Source of the DNA: Mycolicibacillus parakoreensis
Lineage (GTDB): Bacteria > Actinomycetota > Actinomycetes > Mycobacteriales > Mycobacteriaceae
Direction of reading: 5' to 3'
DNA length: 64,000 nucleotides
NCBI RefSeq assembly: GCF_022370835.2
Contig: NZ_CP092365.1
Location: forward strand, 1,736,001-1,800,000
The notes beneath the pieces are model-generated. The model was not told the DNA's origin. It saw only the letters and a program-made list of their open reading frames with translations, and made no database searches. Positions 17,241-26,585 of the stretch are shown one piece after another. Every line of letters begins with the position of its first letter. The first letter of the stretch is position 1. The position numbers were made by a program, and so were the translations under genes.

Positions 17241-19628
17241 GTGAACTCCGCGACCGAATCGTCGTCCGGGCCGCTATCCGACGAGGAGCTGGCGCGCCTG
17301 GACGCCTACTGGCGTGCCGCCAACTACCTCGCGGTGGGCCAGATCTACCTGCTGGACAATCCGCTGCTGCGGGCGCCGCTGGAGCCGGCCCACATCAAAC
17401 CCCGGCTGTTGGGCCACTGGGGCACCACACCGGGGCTCAACCTGATCTATGCGCACCTGAACCGGATCATCCGCGAGCGTGACGCCAACCTGATCTATGT
17501 GACCGGCCCCGGTCACGGCGGTCCGGCGCTGGTGGCCAACGCCTATCTGGAGGGCACCTACAGCGAGATCTACACCGGCGCCGGCCAGGACACCGACGGG
17601 ATGCGGACCCTGTTCCGCCAGTTCTCCTTCCCCGGCGGCATCCCCAGCCACACCGCCGCGGAGACACCGGGCTCGATCCACGAGGGCGGTGAGCTCGGAT
17701 ATGCGTTGGTGCACGCCTACGGCGCGGCCTTCGACAACCCCGACCTGGTGGTGGCGTGTGTGATCGGCGACGGGGAGGCCGAGACCGGTCCGCTGGCCGC
17801 CGGGTGGCATTCGAACAAATTCCTCAACCCGGCGCGCGACGGCGCGGTGCTGCCGATCCTGCACCTCAACGGCTACAAGATCGCCAACCCGACGGTGCTG
17901 GCGCGTATCCCCGCCGCGGAACTCGAGGCGCTTCTGACCGGCTACGGCTACGCCCCGATCACCGTCGCCGGCGACGACCCGGCGACGGTGCACCGGGAGT
18001 TGGCCGCCGCCCTCGACGACGCCTTCGACCGGATCGCCGCGATCCAGGCCGCCGCGCGCCGCGGCGGCGCCGAGGCCGGCACCCGCCCGCGCTGGCCGAT
18101 GATCGTGCTGCGCACCCCCAAGGGGTGGACCGGGCCGCGCACCGTCGACGGAGTGCCGGTGGAGGACACCTGGCGCTCCCATCAGGTGCCGCTGCCGGCG
18201 ACCCGCGACGACCCCGACCACCGCGCCCAGCTGGAGCAGTGGCTGCGCAGCTACCGGCCCGACGAACTGTTCGACGAGGCGGGGGCACCACGTCCGCAGG
18301 TGCGGTCCGGTGCCCCGGCCGGGACGCGGCGGATGAGCGCCAACCCGCACGCCAACGGCGGTCTGCTGCTGCGCGAGCTGACGCTGCCCGATTTCCGGGA
18401 CTACGGGCTCGCGGTGGACGCGCCGGGCACCGAGACCCACGAGGCCACCCGGGCGTTGGGCACCTTCCTGCGCGACGTGCTGACCGCCAACCCCGACCGG
18501 TTCCGGCTGATGGGGCCCGACGAGACCGCCTCCAACCGCCTCGACGCCGTCTATGAGACCAGCGACAAGGTGTGGCTGTCGGCGACCCGCCCCACCGACG
18601 AGCATCTGTCGCCGGACGGCCGGGTGATGGAGGTGCTCTCCGAGCATCTGTGCCAGGGCTGGTTGGAGGGGTATCTGCTGACCGGCCGGCACGGGCTGTT
18701 CAGCTGTTACGAGGCGTTCGTGCACATCGTCGACTCGATGTTCAGCCAGCACGCCAAATGGCTGTCGGTGAGCCGCCAGCTGCCGTGGCGCGCGCCGATC
18801 GCCTCGCTGAACTACCTGCTGACCTCGCACGTGTGGCGCCAGGACCACAACGGCGCCTCCCACCAGGACCCCGGTTTCATCGACCTGGTCGCCAACAAGC
18901 GCCCCGAGGTCGTGCGGGTGTATCTGCCGCCGGACGCCAACACACTGCTGTCGGTCGCCGACCACTGCCTGCGCAGCCGTGACTACGTCAACGTCATCGT
19001 CGCCGGCAAACACCCGGCGCCGATGTACCTCGACGTCGGCAGCGCGGTCGCGCACTGCACCCGCGGGCTGGGCATCTGGGAGTGGGCGGGCACCACCACC
19101 GGCGAACCCGACGTGGTGTTGGCCTGCGCCGGCGACGTCCCCACCCTGGAGACCCTCGCCGCCGCCGACATCCTGCGCCGTGAGCTGCCGCATCTGGCGG
19201 TGCGAGTGGTCAACGTGGTCGACCTGATGCGGCTGCTGCCCGCCACCGACCATCCCCACGGGCTCACCGACGCCGAATTCGACACGCTGTTCACCGCCGA
19301 CAAGCCGGTGATCTTCGCCTACCACGGCTACCCGTGGCTGATCCACCGGCTCACCTACCGGCGCACCAACCACGACGAGTTCCATGTGCGCGGGTTCAAA
19401 GACCGCGGCACCACCACCACCCCGTTCGACATGGTGATGCTCAACGACCTGGACCGTTTCCGTCTGGTGATCGACGTCATCGACCGGGTGGCGACGCTGG
19501 GGACGCGCGCGGCGGTGCTGCGTCAACGGATGGCCGATGCGCGGCTGGCGGCCCGGCGCTACACCCGCGAGCACGGCGAGGACGACCCGCAGATCAGCCA
19601 GTGGCGCTGGCCGGCGCCGGCCCGGTGA
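17241..19628 (+). CDS. xfp: Xylulose-5-phosphate/fructose-6-phosphate phosphoketolase
   Basis: This is a thiamine-diphosphate enzyme of about 795 residues that cleaves xylulose-5-phosphate or fructose-6-phosphate with phosphate to acetyl phosphate plus a sugar phosphate. The N-terminal TPP domain carries [18 protein letters not shown] and the GDGEAETGP...N motif. The pyrimidine and C-terminal domains follow, with SNRLDAVYE, QDHNGxSHQDPG and [12 protein letters not shown] at 17241 is preceded by GAGAGAGG at good spacing; an ATG at 17223 without a ribosome binding site would add six residues. The gene is divergent from the CoA-transferase across a short promoter of about 60-80 nt. No acetate kinase gene is adjacent. 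Confidence 0.95.
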   Translation: MNSATESSSGPLSDEELARLDAYWRAANYLAVGQIYLLDNPLLRAPLEPAHIKPRLLGHWGTTPGLNLIYAHLNRIIRERDANLIYVTGPGHGGPALVANAYLEGTYSEIYTGAGQDTDGMRTLFRQFSFPGGIPSHTAAETPGSIHEGGELGYALVHAYGAAFDNPDLVVACVIGDGEAETGPLAAGWHSNKFLNPARDGAVLPILHLNGYKIANPTVLARIPAAELEALLTGYGYAPITVAGDDPATVHRELAAALDDAFDRIAAIQAAARRGGAEAGTRPRWPMIVLRTPKGWTGPRTVDGVPVEDTWRSHQVPLPATRDDPDHRAQLEQWLRSYRPDELFDEAGAPRPQVRSGAPAGTRRMSANPHANGGLLLRELTLPDFRDYGLAVDAPGTETHEATRALGTFLRDVLTANPDRFRLMGPDETASNRLDAVYETSDKVWLSATRPTDEHLSPDGRVMEVLSEHLCQGWLEGYLLTGRHGLFSCYEAFVHIVDSMFSQHAKWLSVSRQLPWRAPIASLNYLLTSHVWRQDHNGASHQDPGFIDLVANKRPEVVRVYLPPDANTLLSVADHCLRSRDYVNVIVAGKHPAPMYLDVGSAVAHCTRGLGIWEWAGTTTGEPDVVLACAGDVPTLETLAAADILRRELPHLAVRVVNVVDLMRLLPATDHPHGLTDAEFDTLFTADKPVIFAYHGYPWLIHRLTYRRTNHDEFHVRGFKDRGTTTTPFDMVMLNDLDRFRLVIDVIDRVATLGTRAAVLRQRMADARLAARRYTREHGEDDPQISQWRWPAPAR

Positions 19629-19689
19629 GCCCGCCGGTGTGAGCGATCACGCCTCGCCCGAGACCGCGGTGCGCCGGTAGACTGGCCCG

Positions 19690-20457
19690 ATGCCCGAACA
19701 CGACGCCGGGGTGGCGGCCGCCCCGAATCCGTTGTTCGCGCAGCTCACCGCGTTGAACCAGGTGTGGGTCTACGTCGACATCGCCGTCGTCGTGGTGGTG
19801 TTGGCACTGACCAACCTGATCGCGCATTTCACCACCACCTGGGCCGGGATCGCCACGGTTCCGATCGCGGCGGTGGGGCTGGTGCTGTTGATCCGGGCGC
19901 GGGGCCTGGGCTGGGCCGAACTCGGGCTGGGCCGCGAACACTGGCGGTCGGGGGCCGGCTATGCGCTCGCCGCGGTGGCCATCGTGTTGTCGGTGATCGT
20001 GGTCGGTGCGGCGCTGCCGTGGACGCGCACCATGTTCCTGAACAACCACTACGCCACCGTGTCGGGCGCGCTGGTGGCCTCGATGATCATCATCCCGCTG
20101 CAGACGGTGATTCCCGAGGAGCTCGCGTTCCGGGGGGTGCTGCACGGGGCGCTGGATCGGGCCTGGGGGTTCCGCGGGGTCGCGGCGGCCGGCTCGCTGC
20201 TGTTCGGGCTGTGGCACATCGCCACCTCACTGGGGTTGACCAGCAGCAACGTCGGGTTCACCCGGTTGTTCGGCGGCGGTGTGCTCGGCATGCTGGCCGG
20301 GGTGGTGCTCGCGGTGCTGGCCACCGGGGCCGCCGGGTTCGTGTTCACCTGGCTGCGTCGCCGCAGCGGCAGCCTGATCGCCCCGATCGCGCTGCACTGG
20401 TCGCTCAACGGCATGGGGGCGTTGGCCGCCGCGCTGGTGTGGCACCTGTCCACCTGA
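19690..20457 (+). CDS. CPBP-family intramembrane metalloprotease
   Basis: This 255-residue membrane protein has about six to seven hydrophobic segments and belongs to the Abi/CPBP (Rce1-like) family of intramembrane glutamate proteases. The three conserved motifs are present: EExxxR as PEELAFRG (about residue 143), FxxxH as FGLWH, and the third motif HWSLNG near the C-terminus. Length and local order suggest it corresponds to M. tuberculosis Rv1863c. Bacterial members are linked to protein maturation or bacteriocin immunity, but the substrate is not predictable here. It stands 61 nt after the phosphoketolase on the same strand. Confidence 0.87.
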   Translation: MPEHDAGVAAAPNPLFAQLTALNQVWVYVDIAVVVVVLALTNLIAHFTTTWAGIATVPIAAVGLVLLIRARGLGWAELGLGREHWRSGAGYALAAVAIVLSVIVVGAALPWTRTMFLNNHYATVSGALVASMIIIPLQTVIPEELAFRGVLHGALDRAWGFRGVAAAGSLLFGLWHIATSLGLTSSNVGFTRLFGGGVLGMLAGVVLAVLATGAAGFVFTWLRRRSGSLIAPIALHWSLNGMGALAAALVWHLST

Positions 20458-20492
20458 GCCGCTCCGGCTGAGGCGTTGGGGGCTTTGGGGCG

Positions 20493-21569
20493 TTACGCGG
20501 GGCGGTAGACGCCGGCGCCGGTGACCAGCGGAAGGTCCAGGGCGGTGCGGATACCCGGCTCGGCGGCCACGACATCGGGGATCGCGTTGACGATGCGTCC
20601 TGCGGCCAGCAGGATGGCCGAGTGATTGTGGTCACCGTGGCGACTCGACGGACAGATGTCGACACTGTAGGACGGCTCGCCGGTGATCTCGACACGGTAG
20701 GAGCCGCCCGGCTGGGCGGGCTGCGCCCAGTCGGGGCGCAGATCCCCACGCACCCGGGTGACATGCTCGACGACCACCACCGGCTTGTCGTCGACCAGCC
20801 CGGTGATCTCGAACCGCATCGCCGCGGTGGTGCCCTTGGCGATCAGCCCCGCCGCGACCTCGATGTCCTGCGGTGCCGGCTCGAGTTCGTAGTGCTCGGT
20901 GATGTCGTCGATGTCGACGCCGAGGCCCGCGCCCAACATCCGCACGGCCGTCCCCCACGCGGCGCCCAGGTAGCCCGGCCAGAACAGCAAGCCGGGCTGG
21001 TCGAGCGGTTTGCCGAACCCCATCACATCGAACATCACCTCCGCGCCGTCGTAGGACGCGTAGTCGGCGATCTCCAGGGTTTTGATCTGTTCGACGCGCT
21101 GACAGGTGCCCGCCAGCGCCAACGGCATCAGATCGGTGACGAACCCCGGGTCCACTCCGGTGATGAACACCGTCGAATTGCCTTGCCGGGCAGCATCTTC
21201 AACGCGCGTGATGACCTTGTCGGGCACCCCGCCCCACGGGAACTGCAGTCCGCCCGGAGCCGAACCCACCACATTGATCCCGGCGGCCAGGGCAGCACGC
21301 ACATCGCGGGTCGCCTCGACCGGCCGGGTGTCGCCCATGGCGCAGTAGACCAGGCAGGTCGGTTTGGCGGCCAGCGCCGCGTCGAGTCCCTTGGTCGCGG
21401 TGACGCCGGTCGTGAGGTCCAACCCGGCCAGCTCCCCGGCATCCTTGCCGACCTTGTCGTCGGTGGACACACCGACGGCAACCAGATCGAAGCGCGGATC
21501 CTGAATGAGTTGGGCCAGGGCCAACCTGCCGCAGTTGCCGGTGCCGACCAGCGCAACGGGAATGCCCAC
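20493..21569 (-). CDS. DapB-like NAD(P)-dependent reductase, copy 1
   Basis: This 358-residue oxidoreductase has an N-terminal Rossmann fold like dihydrodipicolinate reductase (VALVGTGNCGRLALAQL) and a C-terminal domain like 2,4-diaminopentanoate dehydrogenase. Mycobacteria carry several of these proteins of unknown substrate; it is unlikely to be the true lysine-pathway DapB. The GTG at 21569 is preceded by GAAGGAGG, which decides the start over a much longer open frame that crosses the divergent SDR gene. It is divergent from an SDR with a KstR-like site between them. A paralogue (24068-25136) lies 2.5 kb away, also beside an SDR. Confidence 0.83.
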   Translation of the reverse strand: MGIPVALVGTGNCGRLALAQLIQDPRFDLVAVGVSTDDKVGKDAGELAGLDLTTGVTATKGLDAALAAKPTCLVYCAMGDTRPVEATRDVRAALAAGINVVGSAPGGLQFPWGGVPDKVITRVEDAARQGNSTVFITGVDPGFVTDLMPLALAGTCQRVEQIKTLEIADYASYDGAEVMFDVMGFGKPLDQPGLLFWPGYLGAAWGTAVRMLGAGLGVDIDDITEHYELEPAPQDIEVAAGLIAKGTTAAMRFEITGLVDDKPVVVVEHVTRVRGDLRPDWAQPAQPGGSYRVEITGEPSYSVDICPSSRHGDHNHSAILLAAGRIVNAIPDVVAAEPGIRTALDLPLVTGAGVYRPA

Positions 21570-21674
21570 GAAGGCCTCCTTCGGATGGTGAGTTTCGTTG
21601 GTAGTATTGCCGATCCTCGGCAGAATTGAAACACGTACTAGTTTTGCGCCGGCCGTGCGGTAGCCTAAGCGCCC
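21570..21674. promoter_or_regulatory. Divergent promoter with KstR-like operator
   Basis: This 105-nt region separates the divergent DapB-like and SDR genes. It contains TGAAACACGTACTA at 21627-21640, which matches the KstR (cholesterol-catabolism TetR regulator) consensus TnnAACnnGTTnnA at seven of eight fixed positions. Its flanks are AT-rich relative to the genome. KstR control is inferred from the motif and from the hydroxysteroid-dehydrogenase-like neighbour. An unrelated TetR regulator could use a similar site. Confidence 0.45.
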
Positions 21675-22418
21675 ATGGGACGCGTCGACGACAAAGTTGC
21701 ACTCATCACCGGTGGCGCGCAGGGCATGGGTGCCGCCCACGCCCGTGCCCTCGTCGCCGAAGGTGCCAGGGTCGTCATCGGCGACATCCTCGATGACCGA
21801 GGCGAGGAGCTGGCAGCCGAACTCGGCGAGGCTGCGCGCTACGTTCATCTCGACGTCGCCCAGGCCGACCAGTGGGACGCTGCGGTCGCCACCGCGCTGA
21901 AGGAGTTCGGCGCGCTCACCGTGTTGGTGAACAACGCCGGTATCGTCGCGGTGGGCAAGATCGGGAAGTTCGATATGACCCAGTGGCAGCGCGTCATCGA
22001 CGTCAATCTGACCGGCACCTTCCTGGGCATGCAGGCCGTCGTCGACCCGATGAAGACCGCGGGCGGCGGCTCGATCATCAACGTGTCCTCCATCGAGGGG
22101 CTGCGCGGTGCGCCGATGGTCCACCCGTACGTGGCGTCGAAGTGGGCGGTGCGGGGCCTGGCCAAATCTGCCGCTATCGAACTGGGCAGGTACAACATCC
22201 GGGTCAATTCCCTGCACCCCGGCTTCATCAAGACCCCGATGACCGAGCATTTCCCCGACGACATGGTCACCGCGCCGCTGGGGCGTCCCGGCCAATCCGA
22301 GGAGGTGGCGGCGTTCGTGGTTTTCCTGGCCAGTGACGAGTCGTCGTTCGCCACCGGCAGCGAGTTCGTCGCCGACGGCGGACTGGTCACCGACGTGCCC
22401 CACAAGAACGTGCTCTGA
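21675..22418 (+). CDS. Short-chain dehydrogenase, 3-alpha(20-beta)-hydroxysteroid dehydrogenase-like
   Basis: This 247-residue classical SDR resembles the 3-alpha,20-beta-hydroxysteroid dehydrogenase / FabG3 group (M. tuberculosis Rv2002). Motifs in order are the cofactor loop TGGAQGMG (about residue 13), DI at the end of beta-2 favouring NAD(H), NNAG, the catalytic Ser in NVSSIEG, and YVASK with the catalytic Tyr and Lys. The sequence ends with DGG-containing FVADGGLVTD. It is divergent from a DapB-like reductase and convergent with a TetR gene. A steroid or other cyclic alcohol substrate is plausible, not proven. Confidence 0.87.
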   Translation: MGRVDDKVALITGGAQGMGAAHARALVAEGARVVIGDILDDRGEELAAELGEAARYVHLDVAQADQWDAAVATALKEFGALTVLVNNAGIVAVGKIGKFDMTQWQRVIDVNLTGTFLGMQAVVDPMKTAGGGSIINVSSIEGLRGAPMVHPYVASKWAVRGLAKSAAIELGRYNIRVNSLHPGFIKTPMTEHFPDDMVTAPLGRPGQSEEVAAFVVFLASDESSFATGSEFVADGGLVTDVPHKNVL

Positions 22419-22432
22419 CGCGACAGTGTGAA

Positions 22433-22455
22433 CCCGGGCCGTTCTCGGCCCCGGG
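22433..22455. terminator. Candidate bidirectional terminator hairpin
   Basis: Between the convergent SDR and TetR genes the sequence CCCGGGCC, a six-base loop, then GGCCCCGGG forms a strong GC stem with one bulged base. There is no U-tract, as is common in mycobacteria. Its position between converging stops is the main support. Confidence 0.4.
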
Positions 22456-22464
22456 CGCGCCGGC

Positions 22465-23085
22465 TCAGCGGTGACGGTCGAGATAGCTGCCGAGGACCTT
22501 GACAAGCGTGCGGCGCTCGCGGGCGGTGTCGACGGGGCGGTCCATGATCAGCTGGGTGGCGACCAACCCGCGGAGGTTGGTCAACAGCAGAGTGCCCAGG
22601 GCGCTGCTTTGGCTGGCGTCGAGGTCGGCGCCGACCGCCCGGCCCAGCTCGCCGAAGGTCTGTGCGAGGCGATCGAGGTGGCCGGCCGCACCCGCCCCCC
22701 GGGTGGCGCGGGTGCCGATCAGGATTTCGACCGCGGCCCGCGATGTGGCACTCGACATCGCATCCCACGCGGCGTCCACCACTTGTTGCACGCGTTGCTC
22801 GGTGCCCATCGCCGCGTCGGGTGTGCCCAGTGCGCCCAGTGCGTCCAGCAGTTCGGCGAATCCCTGGTCGACCACCGCCATCAGCAGCCCGTCGCGATCA
22901 CCGAAATGGTATTGGATGACGCCCCAGGTCATCCCGGCCCGCTCGGCGATGTGTTTGGCGCTGGCCGCGGCGATCCCCTCATCGAGCACACAGCGCACCG
23001 TCTCGTCGATCGCCAGCGCGCGGGTCCGTTCGGCGCGTGCCTGGTTGCCGTGTGCGGGACGGCGGGGGGCGACTCGGGCAGCCAT
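22465..23085 (-). CDS. TetR-family transcriptional regulator
   Basis: This 206-residue regulator has an N-terminal helix-turn-helix (about residues 20-65), ending with the typical AERAGMTWGVIQYHFGDRDGLL. A helical ligand-binding domain follows. The ATG at 23085 (MAARVAPRRP) is chosen; a longer open frame to 23199 would start inside the divergent promoter and SDR leader. It is divergent from the SDR at 23190, the usual arrangement for a local repressor. It probably controls that SDR and the DapB-like gene after it. The ligand is unknown. Confidence 0.9.
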   Translation of the reverse strand: MAARVAPRRPAHGNQARAERTRALAIDETVRCVLDEGIAAASAKHIAERAGMTWGVIQYHFGDRDGLLMAVVDQGFAELLDALGALGTPDAAMGTEQRVQQVVDAAWDAMSSATSRAAVEILIGTRATRGAGAAGHLDRLAQTFGELGRAVGADLDASQSSALGTLLLTNLRGLVATQLIMDRPVDTARERRTLVKVLGSYLDRHR

Positions 23086-23189
23086 ACGCTCAACAAGACC
23101 ATATCGCCGAGCCGCGGGCGAGCATGTTGACACCAAAATATTAAGGGCTTTATTGTTTAGTGCCGACGGCGATGCCAGGAGGGATGCCC
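23086..23189. promoter_or_regulatory. TetR-SDR divergent promoter
   Basis: This 104-nt gap includes a markedly AT-rich tract at about 23130-23160 (AAAATATTAA ... TTTATTGTTT) with imperfect dyad symmetry. That is a plausible operator for the adjacent TetR protein overlapping a -10 region. The SDR ribosome binding site AGGAGGG lies at 23177-23183. The symmetry is only about two thirds perfect, so the operator is tentative. Confidence 0.45.
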
Positions 23190-24053
23190 ATGGGTGCACT
23201 AGACGGCAAGGTCGCGATCGTCACCGGTACCAGCCGCGGCGTCGGCGTCGGCATCGCGCACGAACTGCTGCGTGCGGGCGCCACGGTGGTCGGCTGTTCG
23301 CGCACACCGCTGGATGCGATCCCCGGCGTAGAGCAGAGTCCCGGCTGGGCGCAACGCTCGGCTCAGTTGGTGTGCGACCAAGGCGATTACCGTGCGATCG
23401 ATACCACGGTCCAGCAGGTGGTCGACGAGTACGGCCGCATCGACATACTGGTCAACAACGCCGGTGGCACGGTCCCGGCACCCCATGCCGACGACATCCC
23501 CGAACTGGTGCAAAAGATCCAGGGGGCACCGCGCAGCGGTGACGATTACGAACGCACGGTGTTGTTCCACGCCTTCGCGATCCAGATGAATCTCACCAGT
23601 CCGCTGTGGTTCGCCGTGCGGGTCTACCGACAGATGAGGCGGCAGGATGGGACGGGCTGCATCATCAACATTTCCAGCGGAGCATCCCATAGTGCCGGCT
23701 CCCCCACCCTGGTCTCCTACGGCGCGGCCAAGGCCGGGCTGAATCACATGACCCGATCGTTGGCCGAGGAGTGGGGCCCGCACGCCCGGGTCAACGCCCT
23801 GGCTCTCGGTCCGCACATCACCGACAACTTCCGTTCGTTCGTGCTGCCCGACGACGACCCGACCGGCACCGAGTACTTCGCGAAAATCCCGTTGGGCCGC
23901 GGAGGCGAACCCGACGAGGTCGGCCGTACCTGTGTCTTCCTGGCCGCCGGTGGCGCCGACTTCATCAACGGCACCACGATCGAGATCGACGGCGGCATGA
24001 TGCCCGGCGTGCTCTACGAAGCGGGGCTGAAGACCATCACCGACCTGTTGTGA
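23190..24053 (+). CDS. Short-chain dehydrogenase/reductase
   Basis: This 287-residue SDR has the cofactor loop TGTSRGVG (about residue 13), NNAGG, the catalytic Ser in NISSGASHSAG and the YGAAK catalytic Tyr/Lys pair. An insertion of about 25 residues between NNAG and the following helix (HADDIPELVQKIQG...) is longer than in typical SDRs and resembles larger mycobacterial members. The ATG at 23190 has AGGAGGG seven bases upstream; in-frame ATGs at 23172 and 23184 are too close to or before that site. It is followed 14 nt later by the DapB-like gene, probably one operon under the adjacent TetR. Confidence 0.86.
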   Translation: MGALDGKVAIVTGTSRGVGVGIAHELLRAGATVVGCSRTPLDAIPGVEQSPGWAQRSAQLVCDQGDYRAIDTTVQQVVDEYGRIDILVNNAGGTVPAPHADDIPELVQKIQGAPRSGDDYERTVLFHAFAIQMNLTSPLWFAVRVYRQMRRQDGTGCIINISSGASHSAGSPTLVSYGAAKAGLNHMTRSLAEEWGPHARVNALALGPHITDNFRSFVLPDDDPTGTEYFAKIPLGRGGEPDEVGRTCVFLAAGGADFINGTTIEIDGGMMPGVLYEAGLKTITDLL

Positions 24054-24067
24054 GGGGATGATTTCCC

Positions 24068-25136
24068 ATGAGAAGCAAAGTCATTCAGTTCTCCACCGGC
24101 AATGTGGGCGTCCACTCCCTGCGCGCCCTGATCGGCCGGCCCGATCTCGAACTCGTCGGTGTGCACGCCCACGGCGCCGACAAGGTGGGCCGCGACGCTG
24201 CGGAGCTGTGCGGGTTGAGCGCACCCACCGGCGTCACGGCGACCGATGATCTCGACGCCCTGGTGGCGCTGGGAGCAGACTGCGTGGTCTACACCTCCCA
24301 GGCGGAGACCCGCCCCGACAAGGCGATCGCCGAGATCACGCGGTTCCTCCGCTCGGGTACCAATGTCGTTGGTACGTCGATGGTCTGGATGGTTGCGCCC
24401 CAACACGCCGATCCCTGGATGCGCACGCCGCTTCAGGACGCCTGCGCCAGCGGAAACAGCACCCTGTATATCAACGGCATCGACCCGGGCTTCTCCGGGG
24501 ACACCCTCGCGCATGCCGCCCTGAGCCTCACTTCTCGGGCGAAATCCGTCACGGTTCAGGAGATCTTCGACTACGGCAGCTACGACGACGCCGAATTCAC
24601 CGGGGCCGCATTCGGCTTCGGCGCATCGCCGGACCACACGCCGATCATGTTCTCTCCGGGTGTCCTGACGTCGCTGTGGGGTGGACAGGTGCGGGCCCTT
24701 GCCGACAACCTCGGCATCGAACTCGACGACGTGACCGAACGCCATGAGAACTGGGTGACCCGACAGCCGATCGAGTGCGTGATGATGACCGTCGACCCCG
24801 GCACGGTCGCGGCGGTGCGATTCGGCGTCGAGGGCATCGTCGACGACACCGTGGTGATCACCATGGAACACATCAACCGACTCACCGATGCCGCCGCTCC
24901 GCAGTGGCCCTATCCGCCCGGGGGCCGCCCCGGCGTGCACCGCGTCACCGTCGGCGGCGATCCGGGTGTCGAGATCAACACCCACGTCGGGATCGGGGTG
25001 GACCACAACCAAGGCGGTGTCATCGCGACCGCCGCGCGCGGTGAACGCCATCGGGGCGGTCTGTCGAGCTCCGGCCGGCATCCTTGCGGCCTCCGAACTG
25101 CATCCGGCCGATCAGTTGCGCGGTGTGATGTGGTGA
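24068..25136 (+). pseudogene. DapB-like NAD(P)-dependent reductase, copy 2, frameshifted near its 3' end
   Basis: This is a paralogue of the gene at 20493-21569. Shared segments include IQFSTGNVGVHSLRAL, the NGIDPGFSGD region and the Asp/His-rich C-terminal part. After VIATAAR (codons to 25039) the homologous C-terminus, VNAIGAVCRAPAGILAASEL to GVMW and a stop at 25134-25136, continues in another frame. The change lies in the run GCCGCGCGCGG at 25031-25041 and equals +1 or -2 nt. Without correction the frame would run on to 25285, with a low-complexity Arg/Ser-rich tail overlapping the convergent adhA gene. Either the gene is inactivated at its last 32 residues or this is a sequencing error in a GC repeat. 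The start follows GAGGGG. Confidence 0.8.
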
Positions 25137-25173
25137 GCAAAGACCGCGTCGCCCCGGGCCGGCCCCAACGGTC

Positions 25174-26172
25174 TCAGATCTGGAGCACCGCCGCCCCGGC
25201 GATACGTCCGCCGGCCAGGTCGCGCAGCGCCCGGTCGGCGTGCGCCAGGGGATACTCCGGGGTGGTCACCGCGATGTGGTGGTGAGCGGCGAAGTCGAGG
25301 AACGCGCGGGCGTCGGCGCGGGTGTTGGACGTCACCGACCGGATCTCCCGTTCGAAGAACAGGTGCCGCTGGTAGTTCAACGACGGAATGTCGCTGAGAT
25401 GGATCCCGGCGATCGCCAGCGTGCCGCCCCGGTCCAGCGCGGCCAACGCCGGCGGCACCAAATGGCCGACCGGAGCGAACAGGATCGCCGCATCCAACGG
25501 CACCGGGGGCGGTGCGTCGGCGCCCTGCGCGGAGGCGGCGCCGAGGCGCAGCGCCAGCTCGCGGGCCGCCGCACCCCGGGTCATGACATGCACCTCGGCG
25601 CCCTGGGCGAGGGCCACCTGGGCGGTGATGTGGGCGCTGCCGCCGAACCCGTAGAGCCCGAGGCGGCCGCCGGCGGGCAGGTCGGTCCGCAGCAGGGCAC
25701 GGTAGCCGATGATGCCGGCGCACAGCAGCGGCGCCAGTTCGGTGTCGGCGTAGCCGGCGGGCAGCGGGTGGGCGAACGCGGCGGGCACCGTGGTGAACTC
25801 CGCATAGCCGCCGTCGGCGTCCCAGCCGGTGTAGCCGGAGGCCGGGCAGAGGTTCTCCGCGCCGCGCCGGCAGTACCGGCACCGCCCGCAGGTGTGGCGC
25901 AGCCAGGCCACCCCCACCCGGTCGCCGACGGTGAACCCCTCGGCGTCGGCGCCGACGTCGACGACCTCGCCGACGATCTCGTGGCCGGGGATCACCGCAC
26001 GGCGGTGGACCGGCAGATCGCCTTCCACCACATGCAGGTCAGTGCGGCACACTCCGCATGCGTGCACCGCCACCAGCAGTTCGTCCGCGGCGGGGCGCGG
26101 CACCGCGACCCGCACCCGGTGCAGCGGCGCGGAGGCGACCGGTCCCGGTGTGCCCACCTGCCAGGCGCTCAT
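25174..26172 (-). CDS. adhA: Zinc-dependent alcohol dehydrogenase AdhA
   Basis: This 332-residue medium-chain dehydrogenase matches M. tuberculosis AdhA (Rv1862) in type and neighbourhood. The catalytic zinc ligands are in [13 protein letters not shown] and PGHEIVGEV. The structural zinc loop [15 protein letters not shown] has four Cys residues. The Rossmann motif is YGFGGSAH, a slight variant of GxGGxG. It oxidises alcohols or reduces aldehydes with NAD(P). The ATG of [12 protein letters not shown] is chosen; a start nine codons upstream would add residues outside the family. It is convergent with the frameshifted DapB-like gene. Confidence 0.9.
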   Translation of the reverse strand: MSAWQVGTPGPVASAPLHRVRVAVPRPAADELLVAVHACGVCRTDLHVVEGDLPVHRRAVIPGHEIVGEVVDVGADAEGFTVGDRVGVAWLRHTCGRCRYCRRGAENLCPASGYTGWDADGGYAEFTTVPAAFAHPLPAGYADTELAPLLCAGIIGYRALLRTDLPAGGRLGLYGFGGSAHITAQVALAQGAEVHVMTRGAAARELALRLGAASAQGADAPPPVPLDAAILFAPVGHLVPPALAALDRGGTLAIAGIHLSDIPSLNYQRHLFFEREIRSVTSNTRADARAFLDFAAHHHIAVTTPEYPLAHADRALRDLAGGRIAGAAVLQI

Positions 26173-26236
26173 GGTCGGCGCCCCGCCCTCGCTGCGCACG
26201 GGCCTAGCCTCTACCCGCCGGTTCTGCCCGGTGCGG

Positions 26237-26543
26237 TCAGCGTTTCTTCTGGACCAATCCGAGCAGCCACAGCAGCAGCACCGACCCGAGGATCGCGGTG
26301 AACAGGGTGAACCACCACCCGCCGCCCGCGGTGTCGAGGAAGAAGCTGAGCAGGTATCCGCCGAGCAGCGCCCCGCAGATCCCGATCACGATGTTGACCA
26401 GGATGCCGGAGCCGGCGCCCTTGACGATCTTGCCGGCGATCCAGCCGGCCAGCGCCCCGATGATGTATGTAGCCGATCCATCCGACGCTGGTCAGCGTGG
26501 TGGAGCGCTCGGCCAGCAACTCAGTGGCCGCGAGCACGTTCAT
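26237..26543 (-). pseudogene. GlsB/YeaQ/YmgE (transglycosylase-associated) small membrane protein, disrupted by a 4-nt duplication
   Basis: The normal product would be a protein of about 100 residues with three to four hydrophobic helices, corresponding to M. tuberculosis Rv1861. The frame starts MNVLAATELLAERSTTLTSVGWIGYI. The natural continuation IIGALAGWIAGKIVKGAG to LGLVQKKR and a stop at 26237-26239 lies in a different frame. A tandem duplication TGTATGTA at 26464-26471 (plus strand) adds exactly four bases; removing one TGTA restores the whole family sequence. No start codon serves the downstream frame before the membrane helices. The gene is therefore broken in this sequence, or the duplication is an assembly error. 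It lies between apa and adhA on the same strand. Confidence 0.82.
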
Positions 26544-26585
26544 CTGCCCTTCCTTTCGTCGGGGCCCGCGCCGGGTTCGCCGCTG

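Noticed and set aside
20493..21569. Assignment of the DapB-like protein as lysine-pathway dihydrodipicolinate reductase
   Set aside because: It is about 100 residues longer than true DapB, has a different C-terminal domain and occurs in two copies beside SDRs.
25137..25285. C-terminal extension of the second DapB-like protein
   Set aside because: Not homologous to the paralogue, overlaps adhA, and the natural C-terminus lies in the neighbouring frame.
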